NCBI GenBank assembly: GCA_004335835.1
Contig: RWJK01001312.1
Span: 1-64,000, forward strand
From: Scenedesmus sp. ARA3
Taxonomy: Eukaryota > Chlorophyta > Chlorophyceae > Sphaeropleales > Scenedesmaceae
DNA: 64,000 nt
Direction of reading: 5' to 3'
The notes below the pieces were generated by a model, which ran no database searches, was not told where the DNA came from, and saw only the letters and a program-made list of their open reading frames with translations. Positions 12,302-23,281 of this stretch are shown here, in pieces (positions within the stretch are counted from its first letter, which is position 1; every line of letters starts with the position of its first letter). Position numbers and translations under genes: made by a program.

Positions 12302-12740
12302 CTGCAAGGTGCAGAATGACTCCACAGGTGTGGGTGGTCAAATGAAGATGCCCACTTTCACAATACGATCAAGTGGCACAATATAGCCATTGAAGGCATA
12401 CAAAGCGGGGGAATGCTCGAAGCAGTGCTTGTGATTTTGTGGGCTCCTGCTCAGCAGCAGCACTGCTGCTGCTGGTGTTGCCACTTCTGCTGCTGTGCTA
12501 GCACACCCATTGGCAGCACCAGTACAGACATACATTTGCCTCCATTTTCAAAACAATCCTAGCATGGTATTTGCATCTAGCATAAAGCTGCTCGTCAGGC
12601 TGCATAGACGGATGCCTGACAGCTAGGTCGGCGAACGCACCCATCGTCCTCATCATCTGCTCCTCTGTACGCATAGCGCACAGGCTGTCTCGCCGTTCTG
12701 TTTGCTTGCATCGTGCTCCACGGACACCGGCTGGCAATTC

Positions 12741-13463
12741 AAACGCAGCAGATAGATGTACAGCAGCTTCAGTGCACAGGTGTTGCTATGAACAAATGCC
12801 TCGCGTTGGTGCTGGGCTTGGCTCTGAATTCAACCCCTTGCAACACCAGTGCAAGGTGATTTGGCTCAGGAAACTGACAAAACCACAACGTTACAAGGTG
12901 GTCACACTGACAGGAGCTGTACTGCGTCACAGCAGGGTTGTACCTTGCCTGAGACAAGACTGCCCACACACGTCCTTGCCGGGCACCAGTGGTGCTGCTG
13001 AGTCCGTTGCTACTGACATCAAAAACATCAGAGCGCTGACACGCCTGGGCTCTCAGGCCCGAGCCGGCAGCTGCTCAATGTGGAACAATGAGTTACAAAT
13101 GAGGTTGCGGCTGCTCTGTGGCACCAGCAAGTGCAGGACAAAGCTAGTCAACAGGTACATACACAACCTGTACACAGCAGTGATGCTGACTGCAAGACCC
13201 TGCAACACCATCATTGTTTGTCAGCTGCTAACGTAACGTAACGTCGCAAGGTAAGACGCGCAAGGCCCCACCATCGCCTTGAAGACAACTTGTCTTGACG
13301 GAACTGTTTCACAAGGTGTGGCGTGCAAGCGGCCTGTTTTAAGCAGGCACAGCAGGCTCAAAAGCACGGAACTATGTATACTGACCACCGTTGATATGTA
13401 CCACAAACACCCCGGCAGTGCGTGTACACCAACGTTGAGCAAATCACACGCTATGCTATCACA
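12741..13463. other. No recognised gene
   Basis: This lies between the OTU gene and the retrotransposon. Open frames here are short and resemble nothing I know. A small ACGTA tandem sits near 13230. The promoter and first exon of the OTU gene could lie at the left edge. Confidence 0.4.
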
Positions 13464-13529
13464 GCACATGTAAGGTGTAAGATAGAAAGCAGTAAGTTTT
13501 CATAGATGTCGTTGTTTTCGAGATTGTTC

Positions 13530-13579
13530 NNNNNNNNNNNNNNNNNNNNNNNNNNNNNNNNNNNNNNNNNNNNNNNNNN
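13530..13579. other. Assembly gap (50 N)
   Basis: Fifty N replace most of the left LTR and nearly all of the retrotransposon interior. A repeat-induced break between the two identical LTR starts is the simple explanation. Confidence 0.97.
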
Positions 13580-13580
13580 C

Positions 13581-13748
13581 CGGCGGATGGTGCACTATCT
13601 GGTGCGCTGGAAAGGGTTCGGGCCAGAGGAGGATTCCTGGATTCCACACACAGCCATTGAGCAGAGTTTACTTGATGAATACGAGGCGTCACACCATGGT
13701 GGGCGAGACACAGGCCTAGGCCGCCGCAAGCGTAGGCGCCGTGGTTGA
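13581..13748 (+). CDS. C-terminal end of integrase with chromodomain (partial)
   Basis: The frame leaving the gap reads HYLVRWKGFGPEEDSWIP, the core of a chromodomain with the aromatic-cage and WKG/DSW signature. A basic tail ends in TGA at 13746-13748. Chromoviruses carry this domain at the integrase C terminus to steer insertion to particular chromatin. Everything N-terminal to it is in the gap. Confidence 0.9.
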   Translation, partial: RRMVHYLVRWKGFGPEEDSWIPHTAIEQSLLDEYEASHHGGRDTGLGRRKRRRRG

Positions 13749-13784
13749 GCAACGAGGACGTTGCTCTCAGAAGAGGGGGCATGA

Positions 13785-14215
13785 TGTAAGGTGTAAGATA
13801 GAAAGCAGTAAGTTTTCATAGATGTCGTTGTTTTCGAGATTGTTCTAGTCGCTTCGAGTGAGTTGTCGAATGATCTAGGCTGGTCTCGAATGTACAAGGT
13901 TTCTCTGGATCTCTTCGGAGATGGTATGATGTAGGTTTGCAGGATGGTTCTGGTATTGTTAACTCTGGATGTTTCTATTGAGTATACTATTTTGGAGACA
14001 ACTATATATAGGGGTGCGATTTCAGTACTAATCATCAAGAAGTGTTCGATCTATAAGCGATCTCTCAAGCGCCCCACAGTTGTTCGGCTTCTCCTCTGTA
14101 ACTAACTGGAATACTCTCTGTCTCCGGTCTACATCGATTCAGTTAGTATCCAGTCTAGTTCGCAGAAGGGTTCTGATCCTGTGCCTTCGATTGACAGTAG
14201 TTGTAAAGCGCCGCA
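13785..14215 (+). repeat. Right LTR
   Basis: A 431-bp LTR starting TGTAAGG and ending CA. A TATA-like tract, ACTATATATA, at 14001-14010 could be the LTR core promoter for the start of the genomic RNA. Confidence 0.85.
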
Positions 14216-14220
14216 GCACA

Positions 14221-14820
14221 TTGCTGTGCGGCTGTGTTGTGCAGCGTGTCAAGTGACACTTTGACCAGGACTCAATCACTGACAGCTGATCACGAGGTAC
14301 ATCAAGGTACTACTGGTCTACATCAGTCGCATGCTGTGCATGTTGTTGGGCACCCACGGCCTTCCCAAACACGGCACTGTTATGTGCGCAGCCACAAATG
14401 CTTTCTGCACGGCCATACTAGTTACTCTCATGCCGAGCTGTGTGTTGCAACAACAAGGACATGCATTTGCGTGCTGACAGCGCAACAGTGCCCTGAAGAA
14501 AACAACCTCTACACGATCTTGTGGTGCGCCTTTAGTGTATTAGAGTACAGCTGCAGGCCTGCTGTACCAGGTACTGATTCTGCGCCTGGGGCCCAGCCGC
14601 GCATGCTGCAAATACTCCGGACTAATGACAGCAGCACGAGTTGTCACTACTACGCACAATCTCTCTGAAGCAATCAACCCTGAACGCAACCGCCTGCTAT
14701 CAGCAGCAACAGCAGCTGTCCAAGGTTCCTGTGTTGATCACGCACACACACTCAGCTCCAGTGTCGCACCAATTCAACAGCAAACCACACGGCAACATCA
14801 CGAGACACATGCGGCACAGC
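14221..14820. other. No recognised gene
   Basis: Sequence between the retrotransposon and the 3' end of the expansin-like gene. It probably includes that gene's 3' untranslated region. Nothing else is seen. Confidence 0.4.
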
Positions 14821-15162
14821 TCACGGCTGCCAAGCTGGGCTATTCAAGCCAATCTGATCATTCTTTGCCAGCTGCTGCTGCTGCTGCTGCTGCTTGGGCT
14901 TGTTGCCTGATGAGCCCTTTGGGATCAGCACCATCTCATCGATGCAGTAGTCTGCATCGCGCTCATTTGTGTTTGAGATGTCCACGCGGTTGATATTGGT
15001 GATGGACTTGGCGCTGCTGTTTTCTGTGCACTCGAACAGCGACAGCGGCAGCTCGTACTTATAGTAGTCGCCCTTGCGTGCCACCCACTTGGTGTCCTTC
15101 AGCATCACCTCCTTGTTGCACCACAGGTTCTTCTCATCCTGTGGGTGGCAGCAACAGCAGCG

Positions 15163-15193
<31 letters not shown>

Positions 15194-15263
15194 CAGTACA
15201 TCAGCATAGATGTCCTTCAGAAGCACCTCCTTGTTGCACCAGAGGTTCTTCTTGTCCTGCGGG

Positions 15264-15305
<42 letters not shown>

Positions 15306-16062
15306 AACAACAGCAACGTTGTCTGACAGTATAAGGAGCCGATGCACCGCCTTACTAGACCAGATCCATGGAACCAAACCCATCACAGCACAGTGCACAT
15401 CAGCACAACGCGGGAAACTTCATAGTCAGCTTCACGCTGCACCGGCCCTTCTCCAAAGCTTCAGACTGTGAACTCACGCTCATCAGGAAGACCTTCAGAG
15501 GCGGCGGCAGCCCCTTGGGCGTGCTGGAGGCATACACGTCGCTGCTCTTGGTATTGGACTTGATCCAAAAGTCCAGCCGCTCTGCCTTTGCAAATGGCTG
15601 GTAGCCGGGCTTGTAGGCGTCCCGTGCAGTGAAGACCACTGCACCACCCTTGGATGAGGTGAGGCAGGTGGCTGTGCTGCCATCTAGGCCCTCGCCGGCT
15701 GCCTGAATCTGTGGCAGCAGCAGCAGCAGCAGCAGTAGCAGCAGCAAGGTGGGCAGCTTGCACCAGAAGGCAGGTTGAGACATCTGTGCAGCACGATGCC
15801 TAAAGTCGGATTGTGCAGCACCATCGTGTTTTTCGGCAGCACTAGCAGCTTGAGGCTTGCATGATGGGCAAGCCGTGACCGTACCATCCACCGCAAAACG
15901 GCTGTGGCACTGCTGGATTGTAGCACAGCAGCCTGTCATCTGCACACTGTGCATGCCCTCAACCTACCACTGTGTTCTTGCTGTTGTATGGCCGCCAGCC
16001 CCAGCCAGCGCCCAGATCGTTCCTGTAGATGAAGGGGCTGATGAAGCCAGGCACGGGGCTGC

Positions 16063-16101
<39 letters not shown>

Positions 16102-18831
16102 AGGCATTTATTACAATTACGAGGCATCACAGTCAAAAGTATAAAACAAAAGAAAAAAACTGAAAGAGAAAAAAAAGGGGCTGATGAAGCCAGGCACAGG
16201 CTGCAGGCTCAGGCGGCGGCGGCAGCAACAGCAGCAGCAGCAGCAGCAGCAGCTGCTGCTGGTGCAAAGCGTGACAAACATCCGATTGCTGGGGCAAGGT
16301 TGGCAGCTGCACCAGACGCGAGGCAGAAAGAGCTGCAAGGCTGGCTGGATTCCATGCAGTTGACTCAGCTGCCAGAAGTTGGCAACATCCTTCAAGACGC
16401 GCAGCACTGCAGCGCTGTGTGTTGCATGCAAGCCGCTGCTCCCGGCCACTCACTCGAGGGGTTGCTTTGACTGGCAGTTGACCGGCCTGTACTCGACGCC
16501 AATTACTCCGTAGACAGGATGAGCCAGCTTCTCAAATGCCCTGCAGTGCAATCACACAAGCAGCAGCACAAACAGCAGCACCAGCGGTGCCAGCATCAGA
16601 AGTAAGCATACACTGGCACGCCTGGCCTGCTGTCCTGTTCTTGTTTTACCCCTTCACATAACGTAGCCAGCTTGAGTAAAGTTGCGCTGCTGCTATTGCT
16701 GGGATGCCTTGTGGTGATGCCGTACAAGCAGATGTGGTGCAATATGACCCTCAGCAGCTGCTTTGAAATATGCTGCCGCTACTGCTGCTGCAACGGTTGC
16801 TGCTGCTGCCTCCTGTCTCATGCTGCACTGCAAACAGCCATCGTGCAAGCATCCTGCGAGCATCACGCAATCAATCAACCTGCAGGCGGCACGCACCGGT
16901 AGATGAGGTCCATGTGATTGGCGGCGCTACAGCACCACACATGACCACACAAACAACAGACCCGTAAACAGCAACACAGTCATTGTCATGCAGGCTGCAC
17001 GCACCAGTAGTTGAGGTCCATGTGGTTGGCGCCGCCGCAGCACCAGAACTGCGGCTGCGTGGTTCCGTCCGGCTTCTTCTGCTGGCAGGGGCAGGAGTCG
17101 CCCACTCGGATAAAGATGCTCTTTGCATCATCCCAGCACTTGACATACTGCAGGTTGTCACCCTCCCGTGGGTTGCCTGCAGGAGTGATGGAGTTGCATG
17201 CAGCACGAGGTGTTACGTTGTTGTGAAATGTTTCATGCAGGTGCACCAGACGCGAGGCAGAGAGAGCTGCAATAGCGTCTGCTCGTCTTCATCTGTATTC
17301 TGCACGTTGCTGTTGAGCTTTGGCAGGCTCATGCTGCTCTCCATAACGCCCATACTTCAAACAAAGCGCTGGATGCCAAGCTGCTGCATTACCTGGGAAG
17401 GAGCGCCTGTATGTATCCTGCACGTTGCTGTTGACCTTGGCAAGGTAGTAGACTGCTCAATGGTTGCATCTGCTCAGCTTGCTGCTACAGTGGCAACCCT
17501 CCAAGCCCCAACACACCATGCTTCAAACAGTCAACTGTCTTCCTAGCTGCTGTCTTGGCCACCCGGGGAGGAGCGCACGTATGTATTTTGCACGTTGCTG
17601 TTGACCTCGGCAAGGCTCATGCTGCTCTCCATCATACATATGATTCAAGCAGAACACTGGCTGCTAGGCTGCTGCCTCACCTGGAAAGGAGCGCCCGTAA
17701 GTGTCCTGCACGTTGCTGTTGACCTTTGCCAGGTAGTAGAACTGCTCAATGCTGACTGGTGCGCCGCGGTCCTGCACCAGGCCGGACTTGCAGCGCACCT
17801 CGTAGCAGCGCCCGCAGCTGCCTGGGTAGTCAAAGTTGGTGTCTGCGTTACAACGGCGATAATGACGACCAACATAACAAGGTTGACCAAACGGTGTGGC
17901 AAGGCAGGGTGCAGTCAGGTTTGCAGTTACGTTTCCAAACACGACAGCTTGGCAGAGCAACGAGAAGTTGTTGGTGTTGGGGAGCCTGGCTGATTCTATC
18001 AGCCGGCGTGCACTGCTGCTGCTGTCAAGCTGCGATTACGCAACAAGGTCAACCCCACAGTGGCTGGGGGTGGTGTCGCTGCTCATGCGTGCAGCAGAGT
18101 AGGCTCATCCAGCTCAGGTTGCAGCCAGGAGACGAGAACAGCAGTCAGCGCTGCTGCTCCTTTGTCACTACAGCCTTAGCTACCATGCATCACCATCACT
18201 CCAACATGGCGCAGGCTGTTGGTGCAAGCACGAGTGCCTGCCTGCTTTGCACAAACCTGCAAGTGCTGCATACAGGTCCCTCTGGTATGCCAGTGTGCCG
18301 TCTGACAGAGTGTAGCCGCAGGCTCCATGCTCAATGATGCCAAATGACTCGATGCCACGTGCCTTGTATGCTTGCACAAGTGACTCTGTGCCTCCGTAGA
18401 ACCTGCATGGCAGCAGTTGCAGCAGACAGATTAGGCATAAACGCGTGCTGCAAGCTGCCACAGTGCAGCTGCAGGCATGCTGTGACTGTCCTGCAAGTAC
18501 GGTGGTGCAGTGTGACAACCGCCAGAAGCAGCAGGTGATGGCTTATCTGAAACCTGCTTGCAATGAACTGCTTGCTGTATGCGCAAACATCACAGTGCTG
18601 CTGTTCCTGCAACAGGAGCTGCTCTATGTTGGCTGTGGCACTTGCACTGATGACGCTGCTGGGCAGTGACAGTTGAGGCACTTCTCTTTGCTGCTGCGAC
18701 ATACAGCTAAACTGCTGATGCCTCACTCACGTTGCACGACCCGCTATCCATTGCCCTTTTTGATATCCCGCTGAGGGAGCTACGAGGGCAGCCAGCAGGA
18801 GCCCGGCTAACATTAGGAAGGCCGACCGCAT
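14821..18831 (-). CDS. Expansin-like secreted protein (double-psi beta-barrel domain)
   Basis: Eight phase-consistent exons (18831-18731, 18402-18257, 17842-17681, 17176-17005, 16540-16454, 16058-15968, 15708-15478, 15138-14821) give 435 residues. The N terminus is a signal peptide (MRSAFLMLAGLLLAALVAPS). The next 190 residues carry expansin/RlpA-type landmarks: GRATFYGG, EHGACGY, SCGRCYEVRC, GDSCPCQ, then NHMDLNYWAFEKLA and YRPVNC. The usual His-Phe-Asp motif appears as His-Met-Asp, keeping the key aspartate. The C-terminal half (GWGWRPYN, LDFWIKSN, LWCNKEV, LPLSLFEC) looks like a beta-sandwich binding domain, with a Gln-rich tail after it. Expansins loosen polysaccharide networks in walls without hydrolysis, so a role in the algal wall is inferred. 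CTG runs precede several acceptors, and at least four introns hold exon-edge copies. Confidence 0.85.
15208..15262 (-). repeat. Head copy of expansin-like exon 8 with acceptor
   Basis: This repeats the acceptor and first 18 or so codons of exon 8 (KKNLWCNKEVLLKD versus EKNLWCNKEVMLKD). It lies upstream of the real exon between two CTG runs (15165-15195 and 15268-15303). It loses the exon after LKD. Confidence 0.8.
15265..15304. repeat. CAG microsatellite
   Basis: Twelve or more CAG triplets. On the sense (minus) strand it reads CTG and sits directly upstream of the acceptor of the duplicated exon 8 head. Confidence 0.9.
16062..16101. repeat. CAG microsatellite next to exon 6
   Basis: A pure CAG run reading CTG on the sense strand, abutting the acceptor of expansin-like exon 6. 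A sister run at 16224-16255 abuts the copied acceptor upstream. Confidence 0.9.
16178..16215 (-). repeat. Head copy of expansin-like exon 6
   Basis: This repeats the start of exon 6 (PVPGFISPF) upstream of it, followed in transcription by an A/T-rich tract in place of the rest of the exon. A CTG run precedes both the copy and the real exon. Confidence 0.7.
16894..16935 (-). repeat. Tail copy of expansin-like exon 4 with donor
   Basis: This repeats the exon end (NHMDL then Tyr) with the donor GTGCGTGC preserved, in the intron after exon 4. Upstream Cys-Cys is also recognisable with substitutions. Confidence 0.8.
17283..17620 (-). repeat. Ladder of tail copies of expansin-like exon 3
   Basis: Three diverged copies of the exon 3 end (real exon: VNSNVQDTYGRSFPG then donor) lie in the following intron at about 17283-17325, 17391-17455 and 17563-17620. 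The middle copy has lost a base and two have altered donors. The intervening sequences are also partly alike, so exon end and intron start were duplicated together. Confidence 0.8.
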
Positions 18832-20210
18832 TGTGGTGCCTCCCAGTATTAACAAGCTCGTTGGTTTTTCAAACAGGCTGTGGTTTGATCTTATCCTCAC
18901 TCGTGCAAATCTGTGTTGTGATGCCCGCGAAAAGTGGCAGAGGAAGGTGAAGCAGCTGTGGTGTGGACACCGACTCTTCAGCGTAAGACAACAAATTGTT
19001 ATTCTCAACTACTAGTGCACCACGGATGTGGGTTTTGGGGACTCTGATACCACCAGTAACCCATGTTGAGACCCAGTGTCACCAGTTTCCCACATTCTAA
19101 CAGCCAGTCACCGGATCAGCGTTCAGCCCATCAGCCGGCTGATGGGTTATCTAGTCGAACTAGCATCGATAGGTGACTACTCAGGTGCAGTTTGGGCTGC
19201 CTAACGTGGCGTCATGCACTGCCGTGCTACACCCCAGCTAATGATTGACCGTCAATCAGTGGCAGTGCCAGGCCGCCTGCTCAGGCTGAGCAGCTGCAGC
19301 CTACTAACGCAGGCCAGCGCAGGCCAGCCCCTTGAACCATTGCACTCTTCACCAGCAGCAGGCAGATAACATCAACAGCTAATTCATGTGCCGAGTGCCT
19401 TTTCATCGCATACGTGCTGTGCGTTTGCTGCCTCCAGGAGTTCGATTCCTGCAGGACGCAACCGGCAGCAACTTGAAGCGACCTCTAGCAGTTCAATCGT
19501 ATATGGAGCACATGCCCTGTATCACAGCATCACAGCTGGCATCATCTAGATAGGCTACCCTGCTGCGGTTCCCACACAGTGCAGCATTTGTTACTGAAAG
19601 CTACGCACTGTTCGCTGCAGGGGCAAGATCTGCCTGTGCGGCACCAAGATCAGCACATGTAGAAGGACGACGTTACAAAGAACAAGCATGGTTTTGCACC
19701 TTCAAGCAATGCATGTCCATGGATGTACATCCATGCTGCCATGTAGCTGCCTGAAGGCAGGAATAAGCAGGCACGCCTCTGCCTACAGCAGCAGCCCAGG
19801 CAGGCCTGTGGGCCGAAAATCCTCTCTGTAGCTGGCTGTGCAACAAGTTCTGCTAACAAAAAAAATTGCCAGCGCAGTACTGCGCCAGCAGCAGCACAGT
19901 GCTGCAAGCTGCACGTTCAACAAAGACAACTTCCGTAAGCAAGCTGCTGCTGTCGTACTAGGCCGTCACTCCGTCGGCCGGTGCGAGCAAACATCATAAT
20001 CGACAGCTGCAGCTACAGCTGCCTGTAGACAGTATTCAACAGTGGCCAGATTCGGGATTGTGGCATGCAAAGAAGCTCACAGCCAGCAATCGCTCTGACA
20101 ACCCGTATACTATGTACGTATAGATCACGCAAAGCATCACAGGAGCATGTACACGCAGTCACAGCCGTCGCAGCACAACAGATCATGGTGCCATCACCAC
20201 CAACATGTCA
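18832..20210. other. Intergenic; palindrome only
   Basis: This probably holds the promoter of the expansin-like gene. A perfect 20-base palindrome (CCCATCAGCC and its complement) lies at 19127-19146. A B-box-like GAGTTCGATTCC near 19440 does not fold as a tRNA. No gene is supported. Confidence 0.4.
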
Positions 20211-21326
20211 CTAGATTAAGCCGTACATAGTAGCAAGGTGGTTGGCGAAAGCAAGGTGGCTGGCAAAAGCAAGGTGGTTGAGATGAACACTCTCAGCCAT
20301 AACAGCTAGGCAAGCCTGGCCTCTCACCACACCCCGCAAGGGAAACAAGGTGTGCAGCCAATTAAGCACAGCACAACCTACCCAAAACGCCAGCGCCAAA
20401 ACCTGGGTGGAAGTGTACAGAAGACACCCCAAGCAGTCGGGTGCAGCCTGCCGCATGCCTCGCATACAGTCAGTGCTGTGCTCTCCAGGCAAGTGCCTGC
20501 CAGAGTGTTGCCGCAAGAGATAGCAAGAGGTAGCTCTCCTGCAAATATCACGCACTGCTTCATAGGATGTCGGCATGCTCCTTCGAGCACCATCCGCAAC
20601 TTTTGCAGCAACTGGGCATGCATTGCAGGGCCTGCATGACGTGCAGCATAACCAGGCCAATCCACCAAGCACCACAGCCAGCCCCCACAACCATTGGTAG
20701 TAGCATACCCACAAACCCTTTGCGAAAATGAGCATTTTGTTGATATCATCCATGCCCGGCCGCAAGTGCTGGTGCCGGTGGCATAACTCATGCCGCTCCA
20801 TGCATGCAGCAGGCGAAAGCAGCGCGATACGCTGCTGTAGTATTCCACCTTTGTTGGGCATGCACAATGCATGCTTACCCAAGCATATTAGGCGGGCACA
20901 TACCAGTTGTCTGTACATCACCAACATATGCCATTGGTGTGCTTTGGGTGTGGCTGTCATGCAAGCTGCCGTGCTGTGCGCGGCTGCTGCGCTATAGCAC
21001 AACGTTACTTGACAGCCCTGGCAAATCAAATGGCCATCAAGTGCTGCCTCTTTACAATTGCGGCATGCGTTGCTGGCAGTGCTGCAGCTGCTGCTGTTTG
21101 CTGGCACTGCCCCGGCAGTGTAGTACAGTCCATGCACAGGCAAAGGCAAGGGTTCATGCAAATGCAAGCACAGCCAGTCAACCAAAATCGTCAATTCAAC
21201 CTCGCAATGCCAAATACAACTGCACAATCCTGCGATGTCCGTCAGACTACTGCATGCAGCAGCCGTGGACGTGGCCTCACCCGCAGCATTCCCACATCCG
21301 CAATGCGCAACCGCAGCACGCCCCAA
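20211..21326 (-). CDS. Long unrecognised open frame, coding status doubtful
   Basis: A 371-codon open frame on the minus strand, rich in Cys, Ala and Leu from TGC/GCA bias, matches nothing I know. The most protein-like part, about 20700-20830, reads HLRPGMDDINKMLIFAKG. In a neighbouring frame it is followed by a hydrophobic stretch that could be a membrane helix, so a small spliced membrane protein is possible. An 18-base tandem repeat (three units) lies at 20229-20282, at the 3' end. Confidence 0.2.
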   Translation of the reverse strand: MGRAAVAHCGCGNAAGEATSTAAACSSLTDIAGLCSCIWHCEVELTILVDWLCLHLHEPLPLPVHGLYYTAGAVPANSSSCSTASNACRNCKEAALDGHLICQGCQVTLCYSAAAAHSTAACMTATPKAHQWHMLVMYRQLVCARLICLGKHALCMPNKGGILQQRIALLSPAACMERHELCHRHQHLRPGMDDINKMLIFAKGLWVCYYQWLWGLAVVLGGLAWLCCTSCRPCNACPVAAKVADGARRSMPTSYEAVRDICRRATSCYLLRQHSGRHLPGEHSTDCMRGMRQAAPDCLGCLLYTSTQVLALAFWVGCAVLNWLHTLFPLRGVVRGQACLAVMAESVHLNHLAFASHLAFANHLATMYGLI

Positions 21327-21380
21327 AAACCCAGAAAACAGAGCGCTGCGCGCAACGTATGCCTGCTGCTCGCCCTGCGA

Positions 21381-23281
21381 TCACACATGTGTAGCGGCAT
21401 ACTCTGCCGCATCCTCCATTGCACTCTCCCTGTCATGCGCATCTGCTTGTGCGGCAGCCCACGCTGCCAGAATCTCCAATGCAGTTACCTCTTTGGCAGC
21501 AGCAGCAATCTCCGTGGCGCTCGTCCGTGGGTGCGCAGGAGCAGCAGCAGCAGCATCAGCGCTTGGTGATGCTGCCGGTGTTGGCTGCGACAAACTTTCG
21601 CTTGGCACCACAGCTGGCAGCCCCAGCAAGCTGTGGATGCATGCCAGCTGCTGCTGCTGCTGCTGTAGCTGCTGCTGCTGCTGTTGCAGCTGCTCCTGCT
21701 GCACCCATGGCTGCTCATCACACCCCAACTGCAGCGCAGGTGCCTCTGGCAACAGCCCTGCACCAGCCGTGCAGCTGTGCTGGCCATGTGTCTGGTTTGC
21801 AATGCCTGCAGCAGGGGGCTGGTATGTGTGGAAAGCACTGCCAGGGCTGATTGAGGAAGGCTGCCGGCCTGCTGTTGTTGTGGATGGCTCTGAGTGCCCT
21901 GCCTGGCCGCTGGCTTCCGCATGTGCCATGTTCTGTGCTGCATACTCTGACAGCGGCGTGGAGCTGTTGGCTAGGTGCTGCAGCAGCTGCTGCAGCATGG
22001 CTCTGCCGCTGCCTTCGCTGCTGCTGATGCTGCTGCTGCCGCCGAGCACGTCCTCGCAAACGGATGGCTGCTGGCCGTTGCTGCAGCAGGGCTGCTCGCT
22101 GCTGGCCCTGCTGCTGGGTGCGCTGCTGAACGCGGTGCTGACAGAGCTGCCTGCTACTGACCGCTGCCAGGTAAGCGCGGATGCCGGGTGTGCAAAGGGG
22201 TCAGGATTGGCGTGGCAGCTGGCACCAGCTGCTGCTGCGGCAGGCGAGCGTGCTGCAGCTGTGGCTGCTGATGCAGCAGCATGCATCTGTACGCCTTCAC
22301 GCACAGCGGAGGCTGCCAGTGCTGGCGCTGCTGCTGCACATGCCACAAAGAGGTCAATGAGCCCTGCGGCAGCCGCAGCTGCTGCAGCTGCTGCTGCTGC
22401 TGGGGCGTGTTGTCTCTCCGGCTGCGGCTGCTGCGGCTTGGCAGCTGCGGCAGCGGCTGGGGCGCTTGGGCTGGACACGCCGATGCGGCCATTTACTACT
22501 GCTGCTGCTGCCGCGGCCATCTCTGGGTTTGCATCCAGGAACTGCTGCAGCTTCGCCTCGACCTCTGGGTTGTCGAGTGGGTAGCTGCCTGGCCTGTAGT
22601 TGGTGGGCTTGCACAAGCCTAGGCCTGTGATGATCTGATCGTATGCAAGCCGCGCAGTGTGTGCATCCTCAAACCTGCAAGCACATACACAACACACGCG
22701 GCGCAGGAAACGCTGTAGGCGAGCAATGGCAGCATGAGCCGGCTGGGGCAGGGCCCCACAGGTGCAGCCAGCAACGTGATGCGGGCGGCGCCCTGCACCT
22801 CATTAGACGTCCATGCTTTGATGCAGTGGCTCAAGCAAAAACAACAAAAACAGCCTGAAGCTCTGGACCAGTCGCTTAGTGGCTTGGGTAACTCAAGTGG
22901 CAGCAATGCAAACAGCCACCCTGTGGCTATTGCAACATCTGCTGGGAAGACAGGCAGGCCACACTGTTGCAACTATGGACTTCTGACCCAGATTCGCAGA
23001 ACCAGCTGTATAAACTGTTATAGCTGTTCAATTTCAGCCGTTCCTGCATTGCTGGAGGCCACCGGCCTGGCTGCAGCGAGTCAGCAGCTGCTTGTGCCGG
23101 AAATTGCCCAAGCTCAATCTCGCTCCCTGACGCGTGATCGTGCTCACCTGCCTACGTTCAGCATATGGGAGCGCAACCGGAGCCGCACTTTGAACTGCTT
23201 GGCCCTGCCAGGGTGCGAGCAGTCTAAAGTCACGCCATAGCCCAGCTGCTTGTGCTTCTTCCAGGGCTGCTCGTCATCCAT
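21381..23281 (-). CDS. AP2-like DNA-binding protein
   Basis: Two exons (23281-23148 and 22674-21381) join in phase to give 475 residues. The first 70 residues resemble a single AP2/ERF-type DNA-binding domain. A GYGVTLD strand replaces the usual YRGVR, a basic KQFKVRLRLRSHMLNVG stretch follows, and the helix reads FEDAHTARLAYDQ and ends with PTNY. The basic strand lacks the canonical tryptophans, so this is a divergent member. The remainder is low-complexity Ala, Gln and Ser sequence with poly-Gln tracts, as in many algal transcription factors. Nuclear transcriptional regulation is inferred. A more distant homing-endonuclease-type AP2 fold is an alternative. Confidence 0.65.

Larger units (their letters stand above)
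13469..14215 (+). mobile_element. Ty3/gypsy chromovirus LTR retrotransposon, collapsed at an assembly gap
   Basis: The left LTR begins TGTAAGG at 13469, and 61 bases are visible before the gap. The right LTR spans 13785-14215. The shared 61 bases are identical. A 5-bp target-site duplication, GCACA, flanks the element at 13464-13468 and 14216-14220. A purine-rich tract (AGAAGAGGGGG) lies just before the right LTR. The interior is represented only by 50 N (13530-13579) and the end of the polyprotein. Identical LTR ends and an intact duplication point to a recent insertion. The gap size is nominal, and several kilobases are probably missing. Confidence 0.9.

Noticed and set aside
19430..19470. 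tRNA gene
   Set aside because: A B-box-like GAGTTCGATTCC is present, but the T-stem pairs in the wrong register and no acceptor stem or anticodon arm can be drawn.
21235..22584. 449-codon plus-strand open frame rich in Ala and Cys
   Set aside because: It lies opposite the AP2-like gene's low-complexity exon and is explained by GCN/TGC triplet bias there.
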